64,000 nucleotides of DNA from an uncultured Acetobacteraceae bacterium (GCA_903907955.1 CAIVPZ010000023.1:1-64000); one strand, 5' to 3'; counted from the stretch's first letter, positions 45,217-54,646 are shown. The notes: generated from the sequence alone by a model not told the origin. Numbers and translations: made by a program.

Positions 45217-46523
45217 CACCGGCCGTAGATCGGGAATCTGGCGCACAGCGCCAGCACCCGTTCGCCCACCGCCTGCTCCGCCGCCGCGTTGCTGCCGTCG
45301 TTGGAGCGGGACAGCGCCTCCACCACCTCACCGATCAGCCGCCCGACCTCCTGGAACTCCGCCACGCCGAAGCCGCGGGTGGTGGCGGCCGGGGTGCCGA
45401 GGCGCAGGCCGGAGGTGATCGCCGGCTTCTCGGGGTCGAACGGAATGGCGTTCTTGTTGGTGGTGATGTGGGCGCGGTCGAGGCTGGCTTCGGCCGCCTT
45501 GCCGGTGACCCGCTTGGGGCGCAGATCGACCAGCATCAGATGGCAATCGGTGCCGCCGGTGACGATGGCCAGCCCCTGGTCCACCAGGGTTGCGGCCAGC
45601 GCGCGGGCGTTCGCTGCCACGGCGTGCTGGTAGGCGCGGAATTCCGGCGTCAGCGCCTCGCCGAACGCGACCGCCTTGGCGGCGATGACGTGCATCAGCG
45701 GGCCGCCCTGCAGCCCGGGGAACACGGCGGAATTGATCTTCCTGGCGATATCGGCGTCGTTGGTCAGCACCATGCCGCCGCGCGGGCCGCGCAGGGTCTT
45801 GTGGGTGGTGGTGGTGACGACATGGGCGTGCGGCAGCGGGCTGGGAAACACCCCCGCCGCCACCAGGCCGGCGAAATGCGCCATGTCCACCATGAACACC
45901 GCCCCCACCTCGTCGGCGATGCCGCGCATGCGGGGGAAATCGATCACCCGCGGATAGGCCGAGCCACCGGCGATGATCAGTTTCGGGCGTTCGGTCCGCG
46001 CCAGACGCTCGACCTCCTCGTAATCCAGCAGCCCGTCCTCGCGCCGCACGCCGTACTGGACGGCGTGGAACCATTTGCCCGACTGGTTCGGCGCGGCGCC
46101 GTGCGTCAGGTGGCCACCGGCGGCCAGGCTCATGCCCAGGATGGTGTCGCCGGGATTCAGCAGGGCGAAGAACACCGCCTGGTTGGCCTGCGAGCCGGAA
46201 TTCGGCTGCACGTTGGCAAAACCGGCGGAAAACAGCTTTTTCGCCCGTTCGATCGCCAGGTTCTCGGCCACGTCCACCTCGGCGCAGCCGCCGTAGTAGC
46301 GCCGCCCCGGATAGCCTTCGGCGTATTTGTTGGTAAGAACAGAACCCTGAGCCTCCAGCACGGCGCGCGAGACGTTGTTCTCGCTGGCGATCAGCTCGAT
46401 GCCGTCCTGCTGGCGGTGCAGCTCGCGGCCGATCGCGGCGGCCAGTTCGGGGTCGGTCTCGGCGAGCGGGGCGTTGAAGAAGCGGTGCAGCGCTCCGCCT
46501 TCGCCCAGTGCGGCATCGTTCAT
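45216..46523 (-). CDS. glyA: Serine hydroxymethyltransferase
   Basis: PLP enzyme converting serine and tetrahydrofolate to glycine and methylene-[41 protein letters not shown], the PLP Lys242 in [16 protein letters not shown], and [11 protein letters not shown] are diagnostic. 435 aa is normal. Second gene after rpiB (11-bp gap). Confidence 0.95.
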   Translation of the reverse strand: MNDAALGEGGALHRFFNAPLAETDPELAAAIGRELHRQQDGIELIASENNVSRAVLEAQGSVLTNKYAEGYPGRRYYGGCAEVDVAENLAIERAKKLFSAGFANVQPNSGSQANQAVFFALLNPGDTILGMSLAAGGHLTHGAAPNQSGKWFHAVQYGVRREDGLLDYEEVERLARTERPKLIIAGGSAYPRVIDFPRMRGIADEVGAVFMVDMAHFAGLVAAGVFPSPLPHAHVVTTTTHKTLRGPRGGMVLTNDADIARKINSAVFPGLQGGPLMHVIAAKAVAFGEALTPEFRAYQHAVAANARALAATLVDQGLAIVTGGTDCHLMLVDLRPKRVTGKAAEASLDRAHITTNKNAIPFDPEKPAITSGLRLGTPAATTRGFGVAEFQEVGRLIGEVVEALSRSNDGSNAAAEQAVGERVLALCARFPIYGR

Positions 46524-46534
46524 TCCGAAGTCCC

Positions 46535-46987
46535 TCAGGAAGCGGGGGTGAGCTTGGCGAGGCGCCCGTCGTGGCGGCCGCCTTCATAGGTGCCGGCGAG
46601 GAAGGCGCGCAGGATGGCCAGCGCCATGTCCTCGCCGGTCAGCCGGCCGCCGAGGGCGAGCACGTTGGCGTCGTTATGGGCGCGCGACAGGGTGGCGGTC
46701 AGCGGCTCGGAGGCGAGCACGCAACGGATGCCCGGGTGGCGGTTGGCGGCGATGGAGATGCCGACGCCGCTGCCGCAGACCAGCACGCCGAAACGCGCCT
46801 GGCCCGACTCGACGGCGCGGGCCACTGCGTGGGCGTAATCGGGATAATCGACCCGGTCCGGCGTGTGGGTGCCGAGGTCAAGCACCGCGTGCCCGGCCTC
46901 GCGCAGGGCGCGGCCCAGGCATTCCTTCAGCGGGAACCCGGCATGGTCGCTGCCGAGCGCGATGACGGGGAGCGATTCGTTTGGCAT
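46535..46987 (-). CDS. rpiB: Ribose-5-phosphate isomerase B
   Basis: Interconverts ribose 5-phosphate and ribulose 5-phosphate. 150 aa: [31 protein letters not shown], catalytic Cys71 in [14 protein letters not shown] and the His of [16 protein letters not shown]. First gene of the rpiB-glyA-nrdR-rib block; GAGGAG precedes the ATG. Confidence 0.94.
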   Translation of the reverse strand: MPNESLPVIALGSDHAGFPLKECLGRALREAGHAVLDLGTHTPDRVDYPDYAHAVARAVESGQARFGVLVCGSGVGISIAANRHPGIRCVLASEPLTATLSRAHNDANVLALGGRLTGEDMALAILRAFLAGTYEGGRHDGRLAKLTPAS

Positions 46988-47212
46988 GGCGAGGCTCCTC
47001 TAGCACCCGGCGGCGGCGCGGGGAAATGGCAGCACCGCATGCTTCCCCAGCTGGGAAGCGGGCGGGCACGTGCCGGGGCGGAATCGGCGGTAAATTCGCC
47101 ACAGCAGGCCGGTGTTGGCAAGCCTGCCCGCTATTGGCCTGCGGTTCTCAATGCGGCGAAGGCCCCGGCGCTGCTTCGCGACGCCGAGCGATTGCCTGCG
47201 CCGGCGACGCGA

Positions 47213-47236
47213 GGCGATCCGAGCGGGGCGATCCGA
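47213..47236. repeat. Short direct repeat
   Basis: GGCGATCCGA occurs twice with a 14-bp period in the 253-bp gap between rpiB and the YccF gene. No function can be assigned. Confidence 0.4.
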
Positions 47237-47240
47237 TCAG

Positions 47241-47678
47241 CTACCGGCGCCAAACCTCCACCCGGCGCGGCCCCTCCACCGGCACGATCTCGCGGCCGAT
47301 CGGCCACAGCGCCAGCCCGGCCAGCTTCAGATGCGCCCAGGCGAACGGAATGCCGATGATGGTGATCGCCAGCGCCACGGCGGTCAGCAGATGGCCCAGC
47401 GCCAGCCACCAGCCGGCAACCAGCAGCCACAGCAGATTGCCCAGCGTGCCCAGCGGACCGGTGCCGATATCCTCGCGGCCGGTCAGCGCGTCGCGCGGCA
47501 CCACCCGGTAGCCGAACGGCAGCAGCGCATAGGCGGCGATGCCGAGGGCTGCGCGCGCCCAGGGCAGGCCAATGATGGTGATTGCCAGGATCACCGCGGC
47601 GACCACCCATCCGACCGCCATCCAGAGTCCGCCGAAGACAATCCACAGGACATTGAGCAGCAGGCTGAGGGGCGACAT
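47241..47678 (-). CDS. YccF family inner membrane protein
   Basis: 145 aa with two YccF domains: the repeated hydrophobic unit LLLNVLWIVFGGLWMAVGWVVAAVILAITIIGLPWARAALGIA and GNLLWLLVAGWWLALGHLLTAVALAITIIGIPFAWAHLKLA. Three to four membrane spans. The function of the family is not known. Start MSPLSLLLNVLW at 47678. Confidence 0.85.
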   Translation of the reverse strand: MSPLSLLLNVLWIVFGGLWMAVGWVVAAVILAITIIGLPWARAALGIAAYALLPFGYRVVPRDALTGREDIGTGPLGTLGNLLWLLVAGWWLALGHLLTAVALAITIIGIPFAWAHLKLAGLALWPIGREIVPVEGPRRVEVWRR

Positions 47679-47941
47679 CGGGAACGGACCTCGCGCAGGG
47701 ATGAGGCGTGCAGATAAGGCCGCGCGGCCGGGGATGCAAACCGCCCGGCCGGGCGCGCGCGGCCTCGGTTGCATGCTGGCCCCCTGTGGCAGCCTGATCA
47801 GGCACGTCGATCGGGGCGGTGACAATTCCTGGCGCCCGGATTAATCTTTCCCACCAATGATTGATGAGACGCCCCCGGTGCTCGCGGCTAGTTTGCGCGA
47901 CGGGTTCCCAATGGCGGACCGTCGGTGAATTGCGGAGTCGC

Positions 47942-48310
47942 ATGAGCAGCCTGCCCCCGAGCGTCTTGAAGAACCGACCCATCCTCGTCGTCGATGATGA
48001 GGCGGAGGTCCGTGAGATCCTGGCCGAAACGCTGGAGGATTTCGGCTACGCCGTGCTGACCGCCGCCAGCGGCGAGGAGGCGTTGCCGGTGCTGGCCCGC
48101 GACGGCGGCGTGTCCATGGTCATCACCGATGTGCGGATGCCTGGCATGTCCGGGCTGGAACTGGCCGAGGAGGTCCGGCAGCGCTGGCCCGGCGTGAAGG
48201 TGGTGCTGATCTCGGGCTATTTCGTGCCGCCGCAGGCGCCGCAGCGTTTCCTGAAGAAGCCCTTCCACATCAAGGAACTCGCCTCGCTGGTGCGGGCGGA
48301 GCTGGGGTAG
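47942..48310 (+). CDS. Single-domain response regulator
   Basis: CheY-like receiver with no output domain, 122 aa. Acidic pocket VVDDEAEVRE (Asp18, Asp19), phosphoacceptor Asp63 in VITDVRMPGMSG, switch ISGY and Lys106 in FLKKPF. Likely passes phosphate to or from an unlinked hybrid kinase, or modulates signalling by protein contact. No kinase is adjacent. Its 3' end overlaps the convergent DUF2075 gene by 41 bp. Confidence 0.9.
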   Translation: MSSLPPSVLKNRPILVVDDEAEVREILAETLEDFGYAVLTAASGEEALPVLARDGGVSMVITDVRMPGMSGLELAEEVRQRWPGVKVVLISGYFVPPQAPQRFLKKPFHIKELASLVRAELG

Positions 48311-50327
48311 CGGCGACCGAGTCGGCCGGCCCGAACAGCTCCGGCTGTCGCGGCGCCGGTGCAACCGCCGCCACCGGCTCGAGCGCCGCCACCCCGCACG
48401 CCGCCAGGAACGCCGCCACGGCGTCGAGTTCGTCAGGCCGCCGCGTCCGGTCGCCGGCATCCCCGCCTGGCACCCAGATGACCGTTGCGTAGCGCGCCCG
48501 CGTCAGCAGCACGCGATAGGTATTCAGCCGGTTCGACCGCCGCTCCGCATCGTTGACGGTCTGCCACGCCGTGCCCTTGAACGCCCGCGGCTGCCAGCCG
48601 TGCCGCGCACGCACCATATCGCCACCCCAGCACAGCCCGACGTAATCAAGCTCCAGCCCCTGCACCGAGAACTCGGTTCCCGGCACCTCCAGGGCGTCGG
48701 AGGCGCGCACATCCTCCGGCCAGCGATCGAGGAACCAGTGCGCCACCAGGGCCGCGTCCATATGTGGCAGTTCCGTCCCGATGCCGTCGGCGCGCAGGCG
48801 CTTGGCGCCGGAACTGGCGATCAGGCCGGCGCGGCGCTGCCCGCGTGCCGTGACCCGCAGCCAGGCACGCATCGCGTCGAGGTCGCGCGTCAGCAGGAAC
48901 GGCAGCGGGCCGTTTTCGTGCGCGATTGCAGCGGCTTCGTCGCCGGCGTTGCGCAGCAGCGCATCCACCCACGCCGCAGCGCACGGGTTGCGGATACTGC
49001 GCACCGGCACGTCCAGATGCAGTGCCGGCAGCACTTCCAACCCGGCCAGGGCCGGCAGGCGCTGGCGCGGGTCCGCGTCGCGCAGCACCGGTTCGGCCGC
49101 CAGCACCCGCCACGGCGTGCGTGCCGCCAGCGCCGCGCCCCATTCCGCCAGCCCGCCCTCGCCGTCGTGGATTTCCTGCCCGCCGCCGACCAGGCAGACG
49201 ATCGCCGCCCAGTCCTGGTGGCGCGCCATGATGTCCAGCAGATGGCCCGGTTCGGAATCCGAAAGCTGCACCTCGCGGTCGCGGCTGCTGCGGATCGCCT
49301 TGTTGCGGTCCCAGGCGCGCTGCGCCTCGTCGATGACGGCGACGTGGTCGGGCGGGACATGGCCGCTCTGGATCGAGTGGTCGCGGAAGGCCGGCAGTGC
49401 CTGGACCACCGCCTTGGTGCGCTGGCGGGCCGCGCGCAGGGCGCTGCCGCCGCCCGGCGCGGCGTCGCGGGCGAGCGCTTCGCGCAGCACGTGCACCAGC
49501 GTGGGGTTGCCGGTGAGGAAAATGGCGCCGCGGTCGCGTCCGGTTCCGAAGGCGGCATTCAGACCGCACAGGGTCTTGCCGGCGCCGGGGATGCCGGTGA
49601 CGAACAGCACGACATGGTGGCGCCCGGCCTCGGCGCGACCAATCGCGGCCAGGATCGCCTGCGTTGTTTCGGTCAGGTTGCGCGTGCCGGCGCTGGCGCT
49701 GGCGATCTCCTGCACGCCATGGTGCGAATACAGCGTGCAGGCCGCATCCACGATCCCGGGCACCGGCTGATACGCCGCCGCTTCCCAGGCATCGGCATCG
49801 AGAGCCGCGCCGCATGCCGGCAGGCGGGTCCACAGGTCGCGCAGCAGGCCGGCCAGGGTGGCGGCATTGGCCTCCAGCACCGATGTCACGGCGGGGATCA
49901 GCAACGGCCAGGTCACCGGACGAGCCGGCGCCCCGGTCGCGACCAGGATCGGCACCAGGGGGTGGGCGCCGCTGGCCGCGTGGAAGTCGCGCAGGTCGAG
50001 CGCGTAATCTTCCACCTGCAAGCGGTCCGCCGCCTCGAACCGCGCGGCGCCGACCTTGAACTCGAGCACGAGGATCGCGCGCGGGGTGACCAGCACCGCA
50101 TCGATCCGGCGCGACAGCCGGCGCATGGCGTATTCCAGCACGACGCGCCAGGATGCCGCCTCCGGCCAGTCGGCGAGCACCGCCCGCAGCAGCGCGATCG
50201 AGGCGGTCCAGGCGCGCAGTTGCTGCGGTTCGTTGCGGCGGTGTCGCTGCTGGTCCTGAAAGGCCAGACGGTGGGCAAGCGGTGCGGCGGCCGTCGCCAG
50301 GAAGTCGCTGACCCGGTAAGAAATCAT
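48270..50327 (-). CDS. DUF2075 nuclease-helicase-like protein
   Basis: A 685-aa protein. Residues about 60-110 hold what looks like a PD-(D/E)xK or NERD-like nuclease core: Glu65, Asp76 (RRIDAVLV), Glu89 and Lys91 (VLEFKVG), Gln104. A superfamily-1-type ATPase follows: Walker A GIPGAGKT (245-252), Walker B VAVIDEAQRAWD (330-340), a QGLELDYVGLCWGGD motif and LLTRARYATVIWVP near the end. Family members are annotated only as DUF2075/AAA. The order nuclease then helicase suggests nucleic-acid processing or defence; this is an inference. It ends with a Pro/Ala-rich tail and overlaps the response regulator gene tail to tail. Confidence 0.82.
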   Translation of the reverse strand: MISYRVSDFLATAAAPLAHRLAFQDQQRHRRNEPQQLRAWTASIALLRAVLADWPEAASWRVVLEYAMRRLSRRIDAVLVTPRAILVLEFKVGAARFEAADRLQVEDYALDLRDFHAASGAHPLVPILVATGAPARPVTWPLLIPAVTSVLEANAATLAGLLRDLWTRLPACGAALDADAWEAAAYQPVPGIVDAACTLYSHHGVQEIASASAGTRNLTETTQAILAAIGRAEAGRHHVVLFVTGIPGAGKTLCGLNAAFGTGRDRGAIFLTGNPTLVHVLREALARDAAPGGGSALRAARQRTKAVVQALPAFRDHSIQSGHVPPDHVAVIDEAQRAWDRNKAIRSSRDREVQLSDSEPGHLLDIMARHQDWAAIVCLVGGGQEIHDGEGGLAEWGAALAARTPWRVLAAEPVLRDADPRQRLPALAGLEVLPALHLDVPVRSIRNPCAAAWVDALLRNAGDEAAAIAHENGPLPFLLTRDLDAMRAWLRVTARGQRRAGLIASSGAKRLRADGIGTELPHMDAALVAHWFLDRWPEDVRASDALEVPGTEFSVQGLELDYVGLCWGGDMVRARHGWQPRAFKGTAWQTVNDAERRSNRLNTYRVLLTRARYATVIWVPGGDAGDRTRRPDELDAVAAFLAACGVAALEPVAAVAPAPRQPELFGPADSVAATPAPPAPARRVP

Positions 50328-50413
50328 GTGCGCGCCGCTCCGGCCTGAATGCCGAAATGAGCGCGCATCCGACCGCAGGCGCAATGACCATTCGCTTGCC
50401 CGCAGCCAGCGCC

Positions 50414-51568
50414 CTACCCCGCCTCCCCCTCCCGCCGGAATGGCGACAGGGTGGCCAGCGCCGCCATCTCCGCCTGCTTTTCCGCCCGTTCGTGAACCAG
50501 AAAATCCGCCACCGCCCGGCGCAGCCCGGCATGGGCGATCCAGTGCGCCGACCAGGTGGGCCTCGGCAGGTAGCCGCGCTGGATTTTGTGCTCGCCCTGC
50601 GCCCCGGCCTCGACGCGCGGCAGGCCGTGGGCGATGGCGAAGTCGATGGCGCGGTAATAGCAGAGCTCGAAATGCAGGAAGGGGTACTCGCCGCGGCAGC
50701 CCCAGTTGCGGCCGTACAGCGCCTCGCGCCCCAGCACGTTCAACGCCCCCGCTTCCCAGCCCTGCGGCGAGCGGGCCAGCATCAGCACCACCGCATCACC
50801 CAGCCGGGCGCCGAGCAGGGAAAAGAACGACCGGGTCAGGTAGGCCGACCCCCATTTGCGGTCCACTGTCGAGGTATAGAATTCATAGAAGGCGTCCCAC
50901 TCGCGCCGGCCGATATCGCCGCCGCGCAGGGTGACGAACTCCAGGCCGCAAGTCTGCGCCTCGCGCCGTTCGCGCCGGATGCTCTTGCGTTTGCGGGCGT
51001 TCAACGTCGCCAGGAAGCCGTCGAAATCGGCGTAGCCGGCGTTCTCCCAGTGGTACTGCGTGCCCAGGCGCTGCAGCCAGCCGGACTGGCCGAAGGCGTG
51101 CCAGTCATCCTCGGTGCAGAAAGTTGCGTGCACCGAGGACAGGTCCAGTTCCGCGCAGGCCTGCGCCAGCGCCCCGGCGAGCGCCCGTTTCGGCACGCCG
51201 CGCACCAGCAGGCGCGGACCGGGCACCGGGCTGAACGGGCTGGCCACCTGGAGCTTCGGGTAGTACCGGCCGCCGGCGCGTTCCAGCGCCTGCGCCCAGC
51301 CATGGTCGAATACGTATTCGCCATAACTGTGCGCCTTCGCATACATCGGCGCGACCGCGACCACCCGGCCCTCGGCGTCGCGCAGCACCGCGTGTTGCGG
51401 CAGCCAGCCGGTGCGCGAGGTGGCCGAGCCGCTGTCCTCCACCGCCGACAGGAAGGCGTGCGACACGAACGGATTGTCCGCCCCGGCGCAGGCATCCCAT
51501 TCGGCGGCGGACAGCGCGCCGATCGAAGCATGCAAGGTCAGGGCGAGCGCGGTCGTTCCATCCGGCAT
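50414..51568 (-). CDS. GNAT family protein (DUF482)
   Basis: 384 aa with a tandem GNAT-like fold of the DUF482/FemX type. WDACAGADNPFVSHAFLSAVEDSGS at the N-terminus and KRKSIRRERREAQTCGLEF, then YGRNWGCRGEYPFLHFELCYYRAIDFAIAHGLPRVEAGAQGEHKIQRGYLP, are the conserved blocks. Members are predicted acyl or aminoacyl transferases, sometimes linked with peptidoglycan; the substrate is unknown. The RidA gene lies 27 bp upstream in the same direction. Confidence 0.85.
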   Translation of the reverse strand: MPDGTTALALTLHASIGALSAAEWDACAGADNPFVSHAFLSAVEDSGSATSRTGWLPQHAVLRDAEGRVVAVAPMYAKAHSYGEYVFDHGWAQALERAGGRYYPKLQVASPFSPVPGPRLLVRGVPKRALAGALAQACAELDLSSVHATFCTEDDWHAFGQSGWLQRLGTQYHWENAGYADFDGFLATLNARKRKSIRRERREAQTCGLEFVTLRGGDIGRREWDAFYEFYTSTVDRKWGSAYLTRSFFSLLGARLGDAVVLMLARSPQGWEAGALNVLGREALYGRNWGCRGEYPFLHFELCYYRAIDFAIAHGLPRVEAGAQGEHKIQRGYLPRPTWSAHWIAHAGLRRAVADFLVHERAEKQAEMAALATLSPFRREGEAG

Positions 51569-51595
51569 GCCCCGGAAAGTGGGGGCGAAGCGCGG

Positions 51596-52063
51596 TCAGG
51601 CAATGCGGAAGATGCCGTCCACCTCCACCGCCGCGTCGGCGGGCAGCGAGGGCACGCCGATGGTGGTGCGGGCATGCAGCCCCGCCGGGCCGAACACCGC
51701 GACGGCGAGATCGGAGGCGCCGTTCATGACCAGGGCATGCTGGGTGAAGCCTGCCGGCGCGGCGATGAAGCCGCCGAGGCGCACCACCTGCCGCACCAGG
51801 TCAAGATCGCCACCGCAGGCGGCCCTGAGATGCACCAGGATATTGATGAAGCATATCCGTGCCGCCTGCTGCCCCTGCTCGACGGACACCCCGTCGCCGA
51901 CCTTGCCGGTGATGGCCACCTTGCCGTCCACCGCGGGGATCTGGCCGCTGACGAACAGCAGGTCGCCGCTGCGCACGAACGGGACATAGGTGGCGATCGG
52001 CGGCATGGGCGCCGGCAGGGCTATGCCGAGTTCCTGCAGCTTCTTCTCAATTTCGCCGGCCAT
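51596..52063 (-). CDS. ridA: RidA family deaminase
   Basis: Removes reactive enamine/imine intermediates made by PLP enzymes. 155 aa, YjgF/YER057c fold: YVPFVRSGDLLFVSGQIPAVDGK, and the conserved Arg in HARTTIGVPSLPADAAVEVDGIF. It is the longer YjgF-like subfamily with KLQELGIALPAP at the N-terminus. It lies 15 bp after the RNR-like gene in the same direction, so probably co-transcribed. Confidence 0.9.
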   Translation of the reverse strand: MAGEIEKKLQELGIALPAPMPPIATYVPFVRSGDLLFVSGQIPAVDGKVAITGKVGDGVSVEQGQQAARICFINILVHLRAACGGDLDLVRQVVRLGGFIAAPAGFTQHALVMNGASDLAVAVFGPAGLHARTTIGVPSLPADAAVEVDGIFRIA

Positions 52064-52078
52064 CTTTCGGATTTCCTT

Positions 52079-53596
52079 CTATTTTTCCACCACGCGCAGG
52101 GCGCGGCGGCGGATGCGGGGGCCGTCGTATTGCTTCAGGTCGAGTTGGGGCAGGTCGAGCGGCAGCAGCGGAGCCCGGTCGCGCGCGCCGTTGCCGAGGG
52201 TGTCGTCGTCCTCCATTTCGGCTTCCGGGATGTCGGTCCGGCCCAGATAGTTGGCGGCGAGGTTGCGGAACATGTAGTCCAGCAGGCTGGTGGCGCGGGC
52301 AACCGCGGGGTCGCCTTCCACGGTGCCGGACGGGCCGAAGCGGGTGAAGGTGAAGGCCTCGACGAATTCCGTCAGCGGCACGCCGTGCTGCAGGCCCATG
52401 CTGACGGCGATGGCGAAACTGTCCATCAGGCCCCGGAACGCCGCGCCCTCCTTGTGCAGCCCGACAAAAATCTCGCCGAGGCGGCCGTCGGCGTATTCGC
52501 CGGTGCGCAGGAACAGCTTGTGGCCGCCGACCGCGGCCTTCTGGGTGTAGCCGCTGCGCCGCGCCGGCAGGTCGCGCCGGGTGCGGGCCAGCGCGGGCGC
52601 CGGCACCACCGCCGGGCGGGCCGGCAGCACGTGCAGGAACGGCGCCACCGCGGCCAGCATGGCGGCCTGCGCCGCCGGCGAGGCTGCCGGAAAAAACGTC
52701 TCGCCGGCCAGGGTGGCGGCGAGCACCGCTTCGGCGCTCAGGCCGCTGGCGACCAGGGCGGCGCGGGCGGTGCGGGTCAGGGCGCCGGAATCGTCGATCG
52801 GGGCGAAGGCGGGGGCGATGCCGCCGGTTTCCACCCCCAGCAGCGCTTCCGCCAGGCCGGGGGCGGTGATGGCGGTGGTGGCGTGATGGTGCAGGCCGGC
52901 AGCCTCCGACGCGCGCAGCAGGGCGGCGCGGGCGGCGGTGGTCAGACCCGGCACCGGGGTTGCCTCGGGCACCGCGGCGGTGATGCGGGCGGGCGGGGCG
53001 ACGCTGCCGAAGCGCTCGGTCAGTCGGGCGGAGACGGCATCGGCGCGGCCGCGCAACAGGGCGGCCAGGGCACCTGCCACGGCGCGGGCGCGCGCGCCGT
53101 CATAGGGCAGGCCGAGGGCGGCCAGCAGGCCGGCGAGGTCGGCCATGCCGACGGCGATCCGCCCGGCCGCCGGGGCATACAGGGCGAGCGCCAGCGCGGC
53201 CGTCTCCACCGCCTCGATGAATCCTTCGAGATCAAAGCCATGGCCGGGATCGTGGAAGGCGGACAGGTTGAGCACGAAGCCTGGAGTGCCAGCCTCGCCG
53301 CGCCAGACCGGAGCCGTCGGCGCGCCGCGGCGCGACAGCAGCAGCGCGTGCAGGCGGGCGCCCACCGGGTCGGCGATGCCGGCGCGGCTGGCGTGCCCGG
53401 CGATCGGATTAATCCAGGCCGTGGCTGCCGCTTCCAGCGATACCGGCCCCTCGCCCGGCGCCAGCGCCACCAGGGCGGCGGCGGCGCGGTGGTCCCAGGC
53501 GACCGGAAGCGTCACCCGGCGCGCCGGCGCATCGGGGTCGGGCGCGGCGGCGGCCTTGCGCATGCGCACGCCCTGCCAGGGTTTTCTGTTCGTCAT
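52079..53596 (-). CDS. Cysteine-free relative of B12-dependent ribonucleotide reductase
   Basis: 505 aa. The C-terminal third ([90 protein letters not shown]) closely resembles the tail of NrdJ-type class II ribonucleotide reductase. The N-terminal part has weaker similarity. The protein contains no Cys at all, so the radical and redox Cys of a reductase are missing and it cannot be a normal reductase. The start at 53596 ([12 protein letters not shown]) is preferred to 53605. Palindromes at 53663-53703 lie upstream. Function unknown; perhaps a regulator or subunit mimic of the true reductase. Confidence 0.85.
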   Translation of the reverse strand: MTNRKPWQGVRMRKAAAAPDPDAPARRVTLPVAWDHRAAAALVALAPGEGPVSLEAAATAWINPIAGHASRAGIADPVGARLHALLLSRRGAPTAPVWRGEAGTPGFVLNLSAFHDPGHGFDLEGFIEAVETAALALALYAPAAGRIAVGMADLAGLLAALGLPYDGARARAVAGALAALLRGRADAVSARLTERFGSVAPPARITAAVPEATPVPGLTTAARAALLRASEAAGLHHHATTAITAPGLAEALLGVETGGIAPAFAPIDDSGALTRTARAALVASGLSAEAVLAATLAGETFFPAASPAAQAAMLAAVAPFLHVLPARPAVVPAPALARTRRDLPARRSGYTQKAAVGGHKLFLRTGEYADGRLGEIFVGLHKEGAAFRGLMDSFAIAVSMGLQHGVPLTEFVEAFTFTRFGPSGTVEGDPAVARATSLLDYMFRNLAANYLGRTDIPEAEMEDDDTLGNGARDRAPLLPLDLPQLDLKQYDGPRIRRRALRVVEK

Positions 53597-53662
53597 GGGC
53601 GGCATGCTAAGGCGGGCGGAGGTGAGTCCGGAAGCCGCATTTGGGGGTCAGTCGGTCCGCAA

Positions 53663-53703
53663 CCACACAATACTGTGGATATCGGGTGTCCACAGGCTGT
53701 GGA
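53663..53703. promoter_or_regulatory. Paired palindromes, NrdR- or DnaA-box-like
   Basis: CCACACAATACTGTGG (53663-53678) and TCCACAGGCTGTGGA (53689-53703, perfect 7-bp arms). The first matches the 16-bp NrdR box consensus at about 11 positions. Two TGTGGATA sequences also resemble DnaA boxes with one mismatch. They lie between the RNR-like gene (minus) and NDUFA12 (plus), so either could be controlled. Confidence 0.45.
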
Positions 53704-53727
53704 TAGCGGGGGTTGTGCCGTCCGGCA

Positions 53728-53756
53728 TGGACCGGGCGGCCGGGCCGTCCTATACC
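53728..53756 (+). promoter_or_regulatory. Putative NDUFA12 promoter, leaderless
   Basis: TGGACC, 17 bases, TATACC. Seven bases separate the -10 from the ATG at 53764, so transcription should begin at or next to the start codon, and no ribosome site is seen. Confidence 0.5.
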
Positions 53757-53763
53757 CTTGCGT

Positions 53764-54120
53764 ATGAGCATCGGCACCCTTCTGTATACTTGGCTGCATG
53801 GCCGGCGCGTCGGCAGCGACGCCCAGGGCAATGTCTATTACGAGGAACGGCGAGTGCACCCGCGCCTGCGGCAGCGGCGCTGGGTGTTGTACCGGCACGG
53901 CCCGGTCGAGGCGTCGCGCGTGCCGCCGGAATGGCATGCCTGGCTGCACTACACCACCGCGGCACCGCTGCCGGTGGCGGGCCGCCCCGCCTGGGCCAAG
54001 CCGCACCAGCCCAACCTGACCGGCACGAAGCTGGCCTATCGTCCGGCCGGGCACGACTATTCCGGCGGAGTGCGGGCGCGCGCCACCGGCGACTACGAAT
54101 CCTGGACCCCCGGCAGCTGA
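53764..54120 (+). CDS. NDUFA12-like complex I subunit
   Basis: 118 aa accessory subunit of NADH:ubiquinone oxidoreductase, found in Alphaproteobacteria and mitochondria. TWLHGRRVGSDAQGNVYYEER, RRWVLYRHGPVEASRVPPEWHAWLHYTTAAPLP, KPHQPNLTGTKLAYRP and the last DYESWTPGS are the conserved blocks. The ATG at 53764 is the family start. It precedes mlaD by 16 bp, a conserved order. Confidence 0.92.
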   Translation: MSIGTLLYTWLHGRRVGSDAQGNVYYEERRVHPRLRQRRWVLYRHGPVEASRVPPEWHAWLHYTTAAPLPVAGRPAWAKPHQPNLTGTKLAYRPAGHDYSGGVRARATGDYESWTPGS

Positions 54121-54136
54121 GCCGGGCGGTATCGCG

Positions 54137-54646
54137 ATGACGCAGCGCAGTCTTGCCGAGACCCTGACCGGGGCCGTGGTGTTGGTGGTGGCCGTGGGAT
54201 TCCTCGGCTACGCGGTGGCGAATACCGGCCGGACGCCGGTGAGCGGCTATCCCCTGCATGCCCGTTTCGACCGCATCGACGGGCTGGCGGTGGGGGCGGA
54301 TGTGCGGGTGGCCGGGGTGAAGGTGGGCAGCGTGACGACCGCCCGCGTGGACCCGCAGACCTACCAGGCCGAACTGGGCTTCACCGTGCAGAACACGGTG
54401 AAGCTGCCGCGCGATACCAGCGCGGAGATCACCAGCGACGGGCTGCTGGGCGGCAAGTATCTCGCCCTGGTACCGGGCGGGGACGAAACCATGCTGGCCG
54501 CCGGCGGCACGGTGACCATCACCCAGTCGGCCGTCAGCCTGGAGCAGTTGCTGGGCAAGTTCATCTTCAGCGTCACCAACCTGGCGAGCGAAAAGGGGAA
54601 GGACGAGAAGGGAGCCGGCGACAAGCCGAAGGCACCGCCGAAGTGA
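54137..54646 (+). CDS. mlaD: Phospholipid-transport MCE protein MlaD
   Basis: Periplasmic lipid-binding subunit of the Mla outer-membrane lipid asymmetry system. 169 aa: one N-terminal anchor (LTGAVVLVVAVGFLGYAVA), then the MCE domain with YPLHARFDRIDGLAVGADVRVAGVKVGSV and DGLLGGKYLALVPGGDE. The C-terminus is Lys/Pro-rich. No mlaEF here. Overlaps the next small gene by 4 bp (GTGA). Confidence 0.92.
   Translation: MTQRSLAETLTGAVVLVVAVGFLGYAVANTGRTPVSGYPLHARFDRIDGLAVGADVRVAGVKVGSVTTARVDPQTYQAELGFTVQNTVKLPRDTSAEITSDGLLGGKYLALVPGGDETMLAAGGTVTITQSAVSLEQLLGKFIFSVTNLASEKGKDEKGAGDKPKAPPK

Noticed and set aside
50357..53767. Long plus-strand open frame over the GNAT, RidA and NrdJ-like genes
   Set aside because: Antisense shadow; it runs across three recognisable minus-strand genes and has no motif.
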